A stretch of DNA of 64,000 nucleotides from Fragum whitleyi (Eukaryota; Mollusca; Bivalvia; Cardiida; Cardiidae), in the NCBI GenBank assembly GCA_948146395.1, contig OX411543.1:56473689-56537688 (forward strand), written 5' to 3'. Positions 55,620 through 64,000 of this stretch are shown piece by piece. The position numbers were made by a program, and so were the translations under genes. The notes under the pieces were generated by a model. That model was not told where the DNA came from. It worked only from the letters and a program-made list of their open reading frames with translations, and did no database searches. Position 1 is the first letter of the stretch. Every line of letters starts with the position of its first letter.

Positions 55620-55755
55620 CTTACCAGACACTGTAAAGTCAAACGTCCGCCTGTTTGCGGATGACTGTGTTATCTATAGGCCAATAAAGACGGCTTCAGA
55701 CACAGCTCAGCTGCAGCAGGACCTAGACAGTCTGTTATTGTGGGAGCAGAGGTAG
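55593..55755 (+). pseudogene. LINE reverse transcriptase palm, catalytic FADD
   Basis: PLLFLLYINDLP, then VRLFADDCVIYR (motif C, FADD at 55653-55664) and DLDSLLLWEQR. The TAG at 55753-55755 replaces the Trp expected after QR. It is one frame off from the preceding segment. Confidence 0.85.
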
Positions 55756-56469
55756 AAGATGTCCTTCAATATAGCTAAGTGCCAAATCATGCATGTATCT
55801 AGAAATAAGAAACTCATTTCTACTTCTTACACTCTGCATAGCCAGCCTCTGACTGTTGTCAGTCAAGCCACTTATCTTGGAGTTGAGGTATCATCAAATC
55901 TTTCTTGGTCCCCTCACATTAACAAGATTTCCAGCAAGGCATCTCAAAGTTTAGGCTTCCTTAAACGCAACATTCACTCATCTAAGAGCCAAACCAAAAC
56001 AGCAGCCTTATAACACCATTGTCAGACCAACCTTAGAGTACTGCTCGAGTGTGTGGGACCCTTTCCATCAAAAAGATATTGATAAAATTGAAAACATACA
56101 AAGACAAGCAGCCCGCTTTGTAACCAACAATTATAGCAAGATACCAGGCACAGTGACAAATATCCTCAAGATCTGGAATGGAATTCACTATAGTCTCGCA
56201 GACAGTATAGCAGGCTTTCTCTCTTTTACAAAATGGTATACAAGCACATAGATGTAGACCCTCAGCAATATTTACAACTATATAAAAGGCAATCACGGCA
56301 CCACCATCACTTAGCTTTCCAAATACCCTCAACTACAGTTGACTATATGAAATTTTCCTATTTTCCCCGAACTGTAGTACAGTGGAACAAGTTACCAACA
56401 TATGTAGTAAGCGCTGACACAACCCTAGGTTTTAAGTCAGCGCTTGCTTCATATATGTTCCACCCGTAA
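55756..56469 (+). pseudogene. LINE reverse transcriptase thumb and C-terminal domain
   Basis: MSFNIAKCQIMHVSRNKK and YLGVEVSSNLSWSPHINKIS (to 56013), then after a one-base shift near 56008 VRPTLEYCSSVWDP and IENIQRQAARFVTNNYS (to about 56230). After another shift come KMVYKHIDVDPQQYL and FSYFPRTVVQWNKLP, and the stop is at 56467-56469. These are the standard C-terminal blocks of CR1/L2/jockey-type LINEs. No C-terminal zinc knuckle, unlike the LINEs at 29.1 and 50.6 kb. Confidence 0.83.
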
Positions 56470-56760
56470 ATAAATTGCAAAACTGCTTTTATCTTTTTAA
56501 CCCTACTGACATTCTTTTTCTTCACAGTAGTTTATGTAGTTAATTGCAATACTGATTGAGGTTGTAAGGTTTTAAGGTTTTTTTGCACTATTTTTTATCA
56601 CAATGGCAAGTTCTTCTTGGGTGGAATTATAGTAGCTCGAGAAGATTGTCATCTACACTTGTCTAACATCCCCGCGCATGGCCATAATGTCTGGAAAGTA
56701 CGTTTGCCATTATTATAAAAGAAGAAGAAGAAGAAAAAGAAAGAAAAAAGGAAATAAAAT
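56470..56760 (+). other. LINE 3' UTR and (GAA)n tail
   Basis: Non-coding sequence after the stop, ending in a short GAA repeat followed by an A-rich tract (56721-56760). Short repeat tails in place of poly-A are usual for CR1/L2-like elements. Confidence 0.65.
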
Positions 56761-56977
56761 AAATTAATTAGTAGGTAAATATGAAAATAAAAACGTTATC
56801 TGCTGCTTCTTTAGGTCTTTATAAGTCTTAGATTTATTTATCTCATTTTTTTAAGGTTTTCAATTTTATTTTTGGTCATAAACTTATCATTGAATGCAAA
56901 AATATTATAAGATATGCATGATTTTAGGCCCATCGTTACCTTTATGATTGGTCATAGATATAGGTGTATTTTGTAAA

Positions 56978-57262
56978 CTGAGCTCTGACGTAGGCGATGA
57001 GTCCATTATCATAGGTAAATCGGGTATAATTAAAAGGCAATGACAGGATTTTAACCTGACCCCTGCACTGCAATTATGAAAGTATATGTTTGAGTGAACC
57101 TTACGTTTTAAGACAAGCAATAACGTTGGTGTAAAAGGTAACTTTTAAACTTTCTTGATGCGCTGTTTAAACCTGTTTTATCTATTTCGAACAATGGCAC
57201 GAGAATCTAACAATAAAAAGTTGATTTCACGGCTCACCGCGCAAAATCTACCTATACCGTGA
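56978..57262 (+). repeat. Dispersed repeat D, copy 2
   Basis: ACTGAGCTCTGACGTAGGCG to CGGCTCACCGCGCAAAATCT; same order as 15670-15980. Confidence 0.65.
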
Positions 57263-57289
57263 AATTAATTGTATATATATATATAAAAT

Positions 57290-57570
57290 GATTAACTTTG
57301 GGCAAGTATTATGAGTGTGATTCTTAAGCATAGCAATAACTGCTTCCTTCAAGCTCTGGTTGCAATGATTTTGAATTACATTATCATGATTTGACTTTCG
57401 CTCTTGATATGTATGCTGATATTTTATATCAATTCTTAGATTATATACCCATATGATATAAACCTTTTGATAAGTTCTGTCTATTATGTTTATTGAATGT
57501 ATGTTCTTGGTGACAATCCTATAACTGGATTTTTTTTAACCAATAAAGGAATTTTAATTTGAATTTGATA
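57290..57570 (+). mobile_element. Probable 5'-truncated LINE 3' end
   Basis: TTGGTGACAATCCTATAACT, then CCAATAAAGGAATTTT and a GAATTTGAT-type tail look like a LINE 3' UTR with a polyadenylation signal and a short repeat tail. No coding domain recognised; low certainty. Confidence 0.45.
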
Positions 57571-57967
57571 ATGACAATGGTAATAATATCTTTATTTTAT
57601 AATGACATTGACGCTTAGAAGTTTTGTCAACACGGCGACTGAATCATAGGATATGCAAAACATGTACACCCACTTCAAATAATCGAAAGTATGCAAGTGA
57701 TTAACTGTAGGTTCATTTTTTCGAAGCCAGCTTGCGGGGTGCGAGGCATAAATGCCGAGGTAACTAGTCAGTTTATGTGCGTTACTGCGATATTTCATCA
57801 GTCTGAATTCGTCCGGAGCATGACACCAACTTTTATCCGTGGGTTTTACTTCGCACGATTGTTCTTCATCATTTGTAGTTGTTTCATTTGAATTCAAATT
57901 CAGAAAACTCTTATACCAAGGTTGCAGCTCAAGGTCGAATGTTGAAATTTGAGGCTGTCCGGAGCAT

Positions 57968-58045
57968 ACAATTAACAACATCGTGAAATCGACCAGATGA
58001 ATGATGATGTCAGTGAAATCGCGATTTATATATATAAACCTTAAA
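57968..58045 (+). mobile_element. MITE-1 fragment with internal deletion
   Basis: TACAATTAACAACATCGTGA and GATGAATGAT are joined directly to GTCAGTGAAATCGCGATTT, which normally lies about 250 bp further in. Confidence 0.7.
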
Positions 58046-58269
58046 TTACGGATTTATTTCAGAAAAACTTGGCACGATTTGCTCCACTTTTAGTTCAAGT
58101 GTTACTTGAGAGAAACTTTCGCATAGCCGCAAGGTCAAGGTAACAGCTCAAAGCCAAATACACAATAATAGTTTATCTATACACCATACGCGGGTTAGTA
58201 CACGCGATGACTAATGCACGTTAGAATTTGTGGAAAAAAATGGAGATTTATTACTTCGCATCGAAAGCG

Positions 58270-58520
58270 CTCAAAATAAACATTCCAATCAAATCGATTT
58301 GCACGATTTTCTGGGCTGGTGCTGATTTTTAAACATCTGATTTGTCCGTGAAACCACAAAATCAGAAGAGTACGTAGATTTTTTAATGGGAGGTAAAATG
58401 TCGACGAAATTGTTGATTACGTTTTACCTCCCTTGAAATCATTCAAATCTCGCTCATCACACTCATTCAATTTCTTTTCAAAACCATTCCAAAATCATCC
58501 ACCTTATCAATATTCCTTAC
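58270..58520 (-). mobile_element. MITE-1, second subfamily, half copy
   Basis: AATCGATTTGCACGATT, TTTTTAATGGGAGGTAAAAT / TTACGTTTTACCTCCC hairpin, then TCGCTCATCACACTCATTCA and ATTCCTTACTGTA. It abuts the next copy at 58524. Confidence 0.7.
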
Positions 58521-58523
58521 TGT

Positions 58524-58961
58524 ACAGTTAACAATATCGTAAAATTGACAAGGTGGATGATTTTGGAATGATTTTGGAATGAGCTTGAATGAGTGTGGGG
58601 GGCGAGTTTTGAGTGAATATAATGGAAGGCAATCCTAAATCGCAAATTTTGTTCATGACGAACAAAATTAGCGATATTAATTACCTCCCTTTAAAAAATG
58701 AATACATGTTCTATATAAAGCTTCCTATTTCTTCAAGAACGTATGAGACGCTAACAATTTGAATTATGTCAGTGAAATCATGATTTTTCTTATTCAAAAT
58801 TCATTTTGAATGACGCTGTTGATTCTATATTTTTCAATGGGTTTGAGAGTTTTTGAATGGTTTGAGTGAGTGTTTGGAATAAATGAATGAACTGCTGAGT
58901 GAGCGATTTAGAATGGTTTTGATTGGGGATGCATGTCAATTTTACGATGTTTTTAAGTGTA
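58524..58961 (+). mobile_element. MITE-1 copy, near-complete
   Basis: ACAGTTAACAATATCGTAAA to TTTTACGATGTTTTTAAGTGTA-type end. The internal CTAAATCGCAAATTTTGTTC / GAACAAAATTAGCGATATTA hairpin and GTATGAGACGCTAACAATTT block are intact. Confidence 0.86.
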
Positions 58962-59522
58962 CCTGATAACAACGGAATTGGACATCGTTCGTAAGTGAAG
59001 CAACTGGTTAAACCAAGAATTACTGTGTTTGCCATCGTATTGAAACACATTAGTTTTTAATCTGCCATACCGCTCTCATCGGCGATTAATTGCTTTTAAC
59101 GAAAAACGGATTGATTTAATGTTTGTTTATACTCGTGAAATTTGGCATCAACATCTTTATCGCTGAGCTCCTATCGCCATTTTATCAGCCATCTTTCCCG
59201 CCTTCGGGGATTGAAGAGTATCCTAAAGGATTATTGGATCGTTCGTAACCAAGGCATGGACAAATATTTGCTCGACTTAAACGGCTAGAACGTGGTCGCG
59301 TGCCGGATTCGTAAGATAAGGGGATGATATTGAAACAGAGAAATTCAATTACTGGAAAACAAGGGAATGATGATGTCAAAACCCAGAGGGTATTTTTCAC
59401 GAAAGTTGTTCAAAAAATGAAGTCTGAAATTGGCAAGTGAAGGACTTTGACGGGTCGTGAAACTCTTTTTTGTGAAGGCTTTTCAAACGACTTAATGTTA
59501 AATCTTATCTTGTATTTTATAC

Positions 59523-59610
59523 AGCAAAAACATCATGGAATTGACGAGCTGAATAATTTTGTAATGATTATTGAATAAGTGAATGAGTGTATAGAGCGAG
59601 AGTTATGAAC
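59523..59610 (+). mobile_element. MITE-1 solo left end
   Basis: CAGCAAAAACATCATGGAAT, GAATGAGTGTATAGAGCGAG; nothing further of the element follows. Confidence 0.55.
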
Positions 59611-60031
59611 TGTTCCAAATTTAGATTTTCTGCGCCCCGGCACAAAACTCTACCTCGGATTTTGTGCGTAAAATTTCAAGGTTGTGTAGGAGTTTTTCGA
59701 CGTAAATATGCAAAATTCTTCCTCGTCGCCTTTAGAAAATATGCATATCATTACGCAACAAAAAAAATATGTGTTCATATTTTTCTATAAAAGTTTTGTT
59801 ATAAGAAAATCGAGGAAGGACTGTTTACCTACGAACGTACGTACACTACTCCCACGCAGGCCATGAATACATTTTTGCCTTTTTTAACGCATGAATTCTT
59901 TGTGCGAGTTTTGGCGTATACACTAAAATGATTAACAGAGTTTTCATGTAGAAATTTTCGGGTTGGAGCTTTTGCAATCATTATTGTTTCATATCGCTTC
60001 TAACCCTATGAATTAGGAAATGCAAAGCTTT
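59611..60031. other. No gene recognised
   Basis: AT-rich sequence between MITE copies. A 67-codon frame at 59587-59790 is unsupported. Confidence 0.3.
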
Positions 60032-60461
60032 ACAATTAACAACATCGTGAATTTATTAGTTGAATGATTTTTAATTATTTAGGAATGAAGTTGAATAAGT
60101 GTGTGCAGCGAGTTTTGAGTGAAATAAAAGGGAGGTAATCCAATATCGCAAATTTTGTTCAGTATGAACAAAATTAGCGATACTTATTACCTCCCTTTAA
60201 TAAAATATGCATACAAGTCCTTAAAATAGCTTCATATTTTCCAAGAACCTATCAGACGCTATTAATTTCAATTATGTCACTTAAATCACCATTTTTCTAG
60301 CTATATTTTTTTAAATAAAGGTGATGATCTTATCATTTAGTGATTTTCGAGCGATTTTGAATGGTTTGACTGAGTGATTTAAATGAACGATTGGAGTGCT
60401 GAGTGAACGATTAAGAGTGGTTTGATAGAGATGAATGTCGATTTCACGATATTGACTTACA
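60032..60461 (+). mobile_element. MITE-1 copy, near-complete
   Basis: ACAATTAACAACATCGTGAA to ATTTCACGATATTGACTTAC. The internal hairpin GGGAGGTAATCCAATATCGC / GCGATACTTATTACCTCCC is one of the best preserved. Confidence 0.84.
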
Positions 60462-60816
60462 TTTACTCCATCCAGTGCTCTTAGCACTTTGAGTTGAATG
60501 TATATTAGCCAATTTAGATTTTTCAGCATGACAAGAATTATACATCTTTACTGTTTCATATCATTTCTAACCATATGAATTAGGAAATGCATAGCTTTAA
60601 CTATAAAATTTACTTATAGGGTTTCCTAGCCCTAAAGTACTGAAATGCTGCAATTCTTCCCTGACTCAATCACTCTACAGGACATCTGCGTCATTTAACT
60701 GCAGTCAACTGAAGTTTAAAACTTGGATTTGTATAAACAGCTCTCTTACATTGATTCCATTCGCCTTTCTACGAAAATGGCAGAAAAAAAATACGGAGGT
60801 CAACAATCAATCAGGA

Positions 60817-61255
60817 ACAGTTAACTAAATCGTAAAATTGACACTCATCTCTATCAAAACCATGCAAAATCACTCGTTCAGCGCTCCAATCATCCATTCC
60901 AAACACTCCAATCAATCAAAAACCCTTTGAAATCGTTCAAAATCTTTTTGAAACCGTGAAAGTTGATCGCAATATCAAGTCAATCAATCAAATAATTGCA
61001 TGATCTAATTGCATCTTATTGGTTGGCGTTGATTTTTAAGCGTGTAATTTGTCCATGGAAACATAGAATTAAAAAAGTACGTTGATTTTTTTCAAGGAAG
61101 GTAATAGATTATCGAAGATTTTGTCCACGTGGACGAAATTATCAATTATGATTTACCTCCCTTGAAAATCATTCAAATTTCACTCCAAAAACGCATTCTA
61201 TTTCATTCGGAAATCATTTAAAAATCATTCGACGTGTCTATTTCACGATGTTGTT
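60817..61255 (-). mobile_element. MITE-1 copy, second subfamily (reverse)
   Basis: ACAGTTAACTAAATCGTAAA to CTATTTCACGATGTTGTTTC. The hairpin is AAGGAAGGTAATAGATTATC / ATTATGATTTACCTCCC; the AATCAATCAAATAATTGCAT block marks the second subfamily. Confidence 0.8.
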
Positions 61256-61437
61256 TCCTCAACATGAATGAATGAGTAGTCTGCTAGGCCAATAAATAAA
61301 TATTATTGTCACAATTATTTTATTTATTTTATTTTTTCAGCAGCGGTATGTTTAAACATTCTTTATTATCAAAATCTCACACTTTCTTTTTTAAGTGAGG
61401 ATTGGTCAAATGTTGAAAAGATTAGTTTATAACAAAT

Positions 61438-61609
61438 GAGCCTGTGTGTGAGATTTCCAATAATTTCAAATATGCGCAAAGCAAAGACTCTGACCAGCCT
61501 ATGCATCCGCACAGTCTGACTAGATTTTTCACTATGTGCTTAGTAGATAGACATGGTCTCAAAGTATCAAAGAACCCTTCAAATTGTTGGATTTGTCATG
61601 CACAGGCTC
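61438..61609. mobile_element. MITE with GAGCCTGTGCGTGACATT termini, short copy
   Basis: GAGCCTGTGTGTGAGATTTC to GATTTGTCATGCACAGGCTC-type ends, interior CAAAGACTCTGACCAGCCTA. Internally shorter than the other copies. Confidence 0.72.
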
Positions 61610-61689
61610 AATTTAGCTTAGTTCGCATGCGCCAGAAGCTTTAGGTTATACATGTAGAGATACTTTCAAACAATCAATCTTTTTTTATG

Positions 61690-61862
61690 AACCCGAGAGA
61701 AGGACGTGGGTTAAACCCCTTGCTATCCAATTCTACGGCTGGGTGAACTGGGGGTGGCTATCAAATGATTTGTCCATAAAGACGGCGACGATGTAGCTCG
61801 AATAAAAAACATCCAGGTCACAAGCTTAGCGCCAATACCATTATGCAACCGAGGCAGCGGAA
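61690..61862 (-). mobile_element. Divergent copy of the minus-strand SINE
   Basis: ACGGCTGGGTGAACTGGGGG, CATCCAGGTCACAAGCTTAG and TATGCAACCGAGGC line up with ACAGCTGGGCGGACTTGGG, ACCAGGTTACGAGTCGAGC and CACTCGGCCAACGAGCC of 44195-44441. The polymerase III boxes have decayed. Confidence 0.5.
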
Positions 61863-62004
61863 GAATTCGGAAATATTTATTTTTACAATCAAGTATTTTT
61901 TTTATCACAAGAATTGACTTGTCTTCTCTCATCCAACACACAGACTTTTGTGGTATGGTTAGTCATTTTATTTTTGAATAAATGGGAGTTCATTAAAGAT
62001 GGTT

Positions 62005-62435
62005 ACAATTAGTAACAGTTATTCATTTCATTGAAAACCATTCTAAATCGCTCACTCAGCGTTCCATTCATTCATTCCAAACACCCACTCAAACCATTCA
62101 AAATCGCTAAAAAATGACTAAAAAAGATTAAATCATTAACTACATTCGAAAAGTATACATAAAGAAAAAAATCACGACTTCACCGATATAATTATATTTG
62201 TAAGCGTCTGATTGGTTCTTGAAGAAATAGGAAGCTATTTATAAAACCTGTATGCATATTTTATTAAAGCGAGGAATTAAATATCGCTAATTTTGTTCAT
62301 CCTGAACGATATTTGCGACATTTGGTTACCTCCCTTTAACTTCACCCAAAACTCACTCCACACACTCATTCAATTTCGTTCATAGATCATTCCAAAATCT
62401 TTCACCTTGTCAATTCCACGATGTTGTTAGCAGTA
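62005..62435 (-). mobile_element. MITE-1 copy, near-complete (reverse)
   Basis: Starts ACAATTAGTAACAGTTATTC (altered left end), ends CAATTCCACGATGTTGTTAG. It carries AAGCGTCTGATTGGTTCTTG and a GAACGATATTTGCGACATTT-bearing hairpin with TTACCTCCC. Confidence 0.78.
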
Positions 62436-62484
62436 CTTATCTGAGAAACGAATTGTTAATTTTGAGGAGACGAAACGAGGTATT

Positions 62485-62723
62485 GAGCCTGTGGGTGACA
62501 TTTCAAATAATTTGAAATGTGCGCCGAGCAAAGACTCTGGCCAGCCTGTGCATCCGCATATTCTGCCAAGGGTCTTCACTTTTCGTTTTGCAGATAAACA
62601 AGGCCTCAGCAAAGCTTTAGGCATTGAGACAATGCTTTAATTACACGCTTTTGTCGTCTGGGTGGCTCATTTTTTTTCACTTAACGCCCATGTCAAATTA
62701 TTGGAAATGTCACGCACATGCTC
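62485..62723. mobile_element. MITE with GAGCCTGTGCGTGACATT termini, flanked by direct repeats
   Basis: GAGCCTGTGGGTGACATTTC to GGAAATGTCACGCACATGCTC-type ends. Flanking direct repeats of about 19 bp (AATTGTTAATTTTGAGGAG at 62451-62469 and AATTGTTAATTTTGCGGAG at 62724-62742) are too long for an ordinary target duplication. Confidence 0.75.
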
Positions 62724-62742
62724 AATTGTTAATTTTGCGGAG

Positions 62743-64000
62743 GTATGAAACTAAAACCTAATCACTATGTTTGAATTCGCGATTAATACATAAGTGTGAT
62801 AATTTTTTTGGTTTCAGGCCTCCATGAAATAAATAAATGATATATGCATATCTTATAATTCAATATCATGGAGCAATATTATAAAAATATCAATAATGAG
62901 AAAAATCTCTTACGGGACTTCCTTTTATGAAAGCTTACAAAATAACTGAGTACCCAATATTTTTTAATATTTTTTTCCTTTGGGAACTAGAACTAGTGTT
63001 TTGTCAAACCAGAATGCACGAAATAATCATTTAGAATAATATTATTCAAGAGTGAATACACTTATTGAATAGACTACACCATATAGATACAGTCTGGGCC
63101 TAGCAAAGTGCGAGCAACACCATAGATATCAATCATTACACTAATCATAGCAACACAAAAACTCTCGTCATTTTACCAATTTAATTCCATTCAACAAATC
63201 AAGCGAAAACAAGATTTCCTTAATTTTATGAAAAGTGTCATAATTTAAACCTATTTTCACCCGTATAGATTATTAACTCGATTTTCCCAAACAATCAGAT
63301 AAGTGTCATCGATGTGTTAACATTAAATCAAATCCAGCTGTGCCTGGGTTGATCCTAATCCGCGTAATTCTTACGCAGTGCATAATTCTTACGGCTCTAA
63401 TACGGTGAAATGTTTATTAAGTATTGATAATTGCTTAAAACTTGATAAGATTATGATACCTAATAACATAAATGAATTTATGAATTAGGAATTAAAAAAA
63501 TCTATATCCTCCTTATGAAGTTCCTTAAATTAAATACTGTTTTCACTAATCGTTTATTTGTAGTTTCAATGGGATGACAATATCCAAGTGGTATAATTAG
63601 TCGTATTTCAAAAATACTTTTCCAATCAACGTCGTTTTGTCGAAAACGTTTTTTTGTTGTTGTTGTTTGTTGTTGTTTTTTTAAATGGCCACACAAAAAT
63701 AAAGAAAAATGTCAATACTAACTTGATAAAGCGAACACGTCTATTCAGCGACCATTTCGATCATTTAAAAAAAATCCTCACCTTGAGACGATTCTAATGA
63801 GTTTTACAACATAGGATTCATTTGCGCTATTTTTTAGACCAATCTTATAAACTTTTTAAAATATTTTGATGTAAAGAAGTGGATTTTTAAAACGGTCGCT
63901 TGATAAAGATAGTCGCTTTATGGACGTGGTCGCTTGAGTAAGATGGGCTGTATTTAAATCTGATAAGCCAAGTTTAATGAAATCTGGAAAATTTCCAGCG
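62743..64000. other. No gene recognised; (TTG)n tract
   Basis: AT-rich sequence to the end of the window. A short TTG repeat lies at about 63652-63680. No element ends or coding domain seen. Confidence 0.4.

Larger units (their letters stand above)
52500..56760 (+). mobile_element. Nearly full-length LINE (CR1/L2-like) with 2A and PHD finger
   Basis: One element encodes, in order, a 2A-type ribosome-skipping peptide, a PHD zinc finger, an APE-type endonuclease, a reverse transcriptase and a C-terminal domain. It ends with a 3' UTR running to GAAGAAGAAGAAGAA near 56725-56745. The 5' limit is uncertain; a 5' UTR before the ATG at 52637 is assumed. The reading frame is broken by at least a frameshift near 53090, a retroposon at about 53631-54055, a TAG at 54201-54203, a deletion near 55590, a TAG at 55753-55755, and frameshifts near 56008 and 56230. 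The RT ending FPRTVVQWNKLP is typical of CR1/L2-group elements. Confidence 0.85.

Overview
This is an AT-rich animal genomic window with no convincing host gene. Every longer open frame with recognisable homology belongs to a non-LTR retrotransposon (LINE), and most other identifiable sequence is small non-autonomous mobile DNA. The repeat types suggest a mollusc, most likely a bivalve: pearl/Helentron-like elements with tandem core repeats of about 142-154 bp, a LINE whose open frame starts with a 2A ribosome-skipping motif followed by a PHD finger, tRNA-derived SINEs, and very many MITEs. The assignment is inferred from repeat style, not from a host marker gene.

Layout. 1-1.47 kb: a pearl/Helentron-like element. 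1.47-11.74 kb: an old tandem duplication of about 3.5 kb (copy A 1474-5027; copy B 5028-7385 continuing at 11583-11740). Copy B is split by a 4.2 kb foldback element (7386-11582) whose arms are tandem units of about 350 bp. 11.8-31.9 kb: MITEs, hairpin elements, a second pearl-like element (20.2-21.2 kb), a 1.16 kb TA-flanked element (26.8-28.0 kb) and a 5'-truncated LINE (29.1-30.3 kb). 32.2-35.0 kb: a striking array of GC-rich near-perfect palindromes in AT-rich spacers. 35.8-50.6 kb: more hairpins and MITEs, including piggyBac-like (TTAA target) and Mutator-like (9-bp target) ones, a minus-strand SINE and a long trinucleotide microsatellite. 50.6-56.8 kb: two LINEs head to tail, the second nearly full length (2A, PHD finger, APE endonuclease, reverse transcriptase) but broken by stops, frameshifts and an inserted retroposon. 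56.8-64 kb: MITEs and SINE remnants.

One family dominates. 'MITE-1' is about 430 bp, has termini beginning CAGTTAACAACATCGTG, is flanked by TA, and carries an internal hairpin with GGGAGGTAAT / ATTACCTCCC ends. It occurs about 18 times near-complete plus about nine fragments. Because the 1.5-11.7 kb duplication preserves paralogous sites, two insertions can be read against their empty sites: a MITE-1 copy (TA duplicated) and the foldback (TAA duplicated).

No new enzymatic or defence system is visible. The least explained structure is the palindrome array at 32.2-35.0 kb. All boundaries were read by eye and should be taken as accurate to a few bases where a target duplication is stated, and to tens of bases otherwise.
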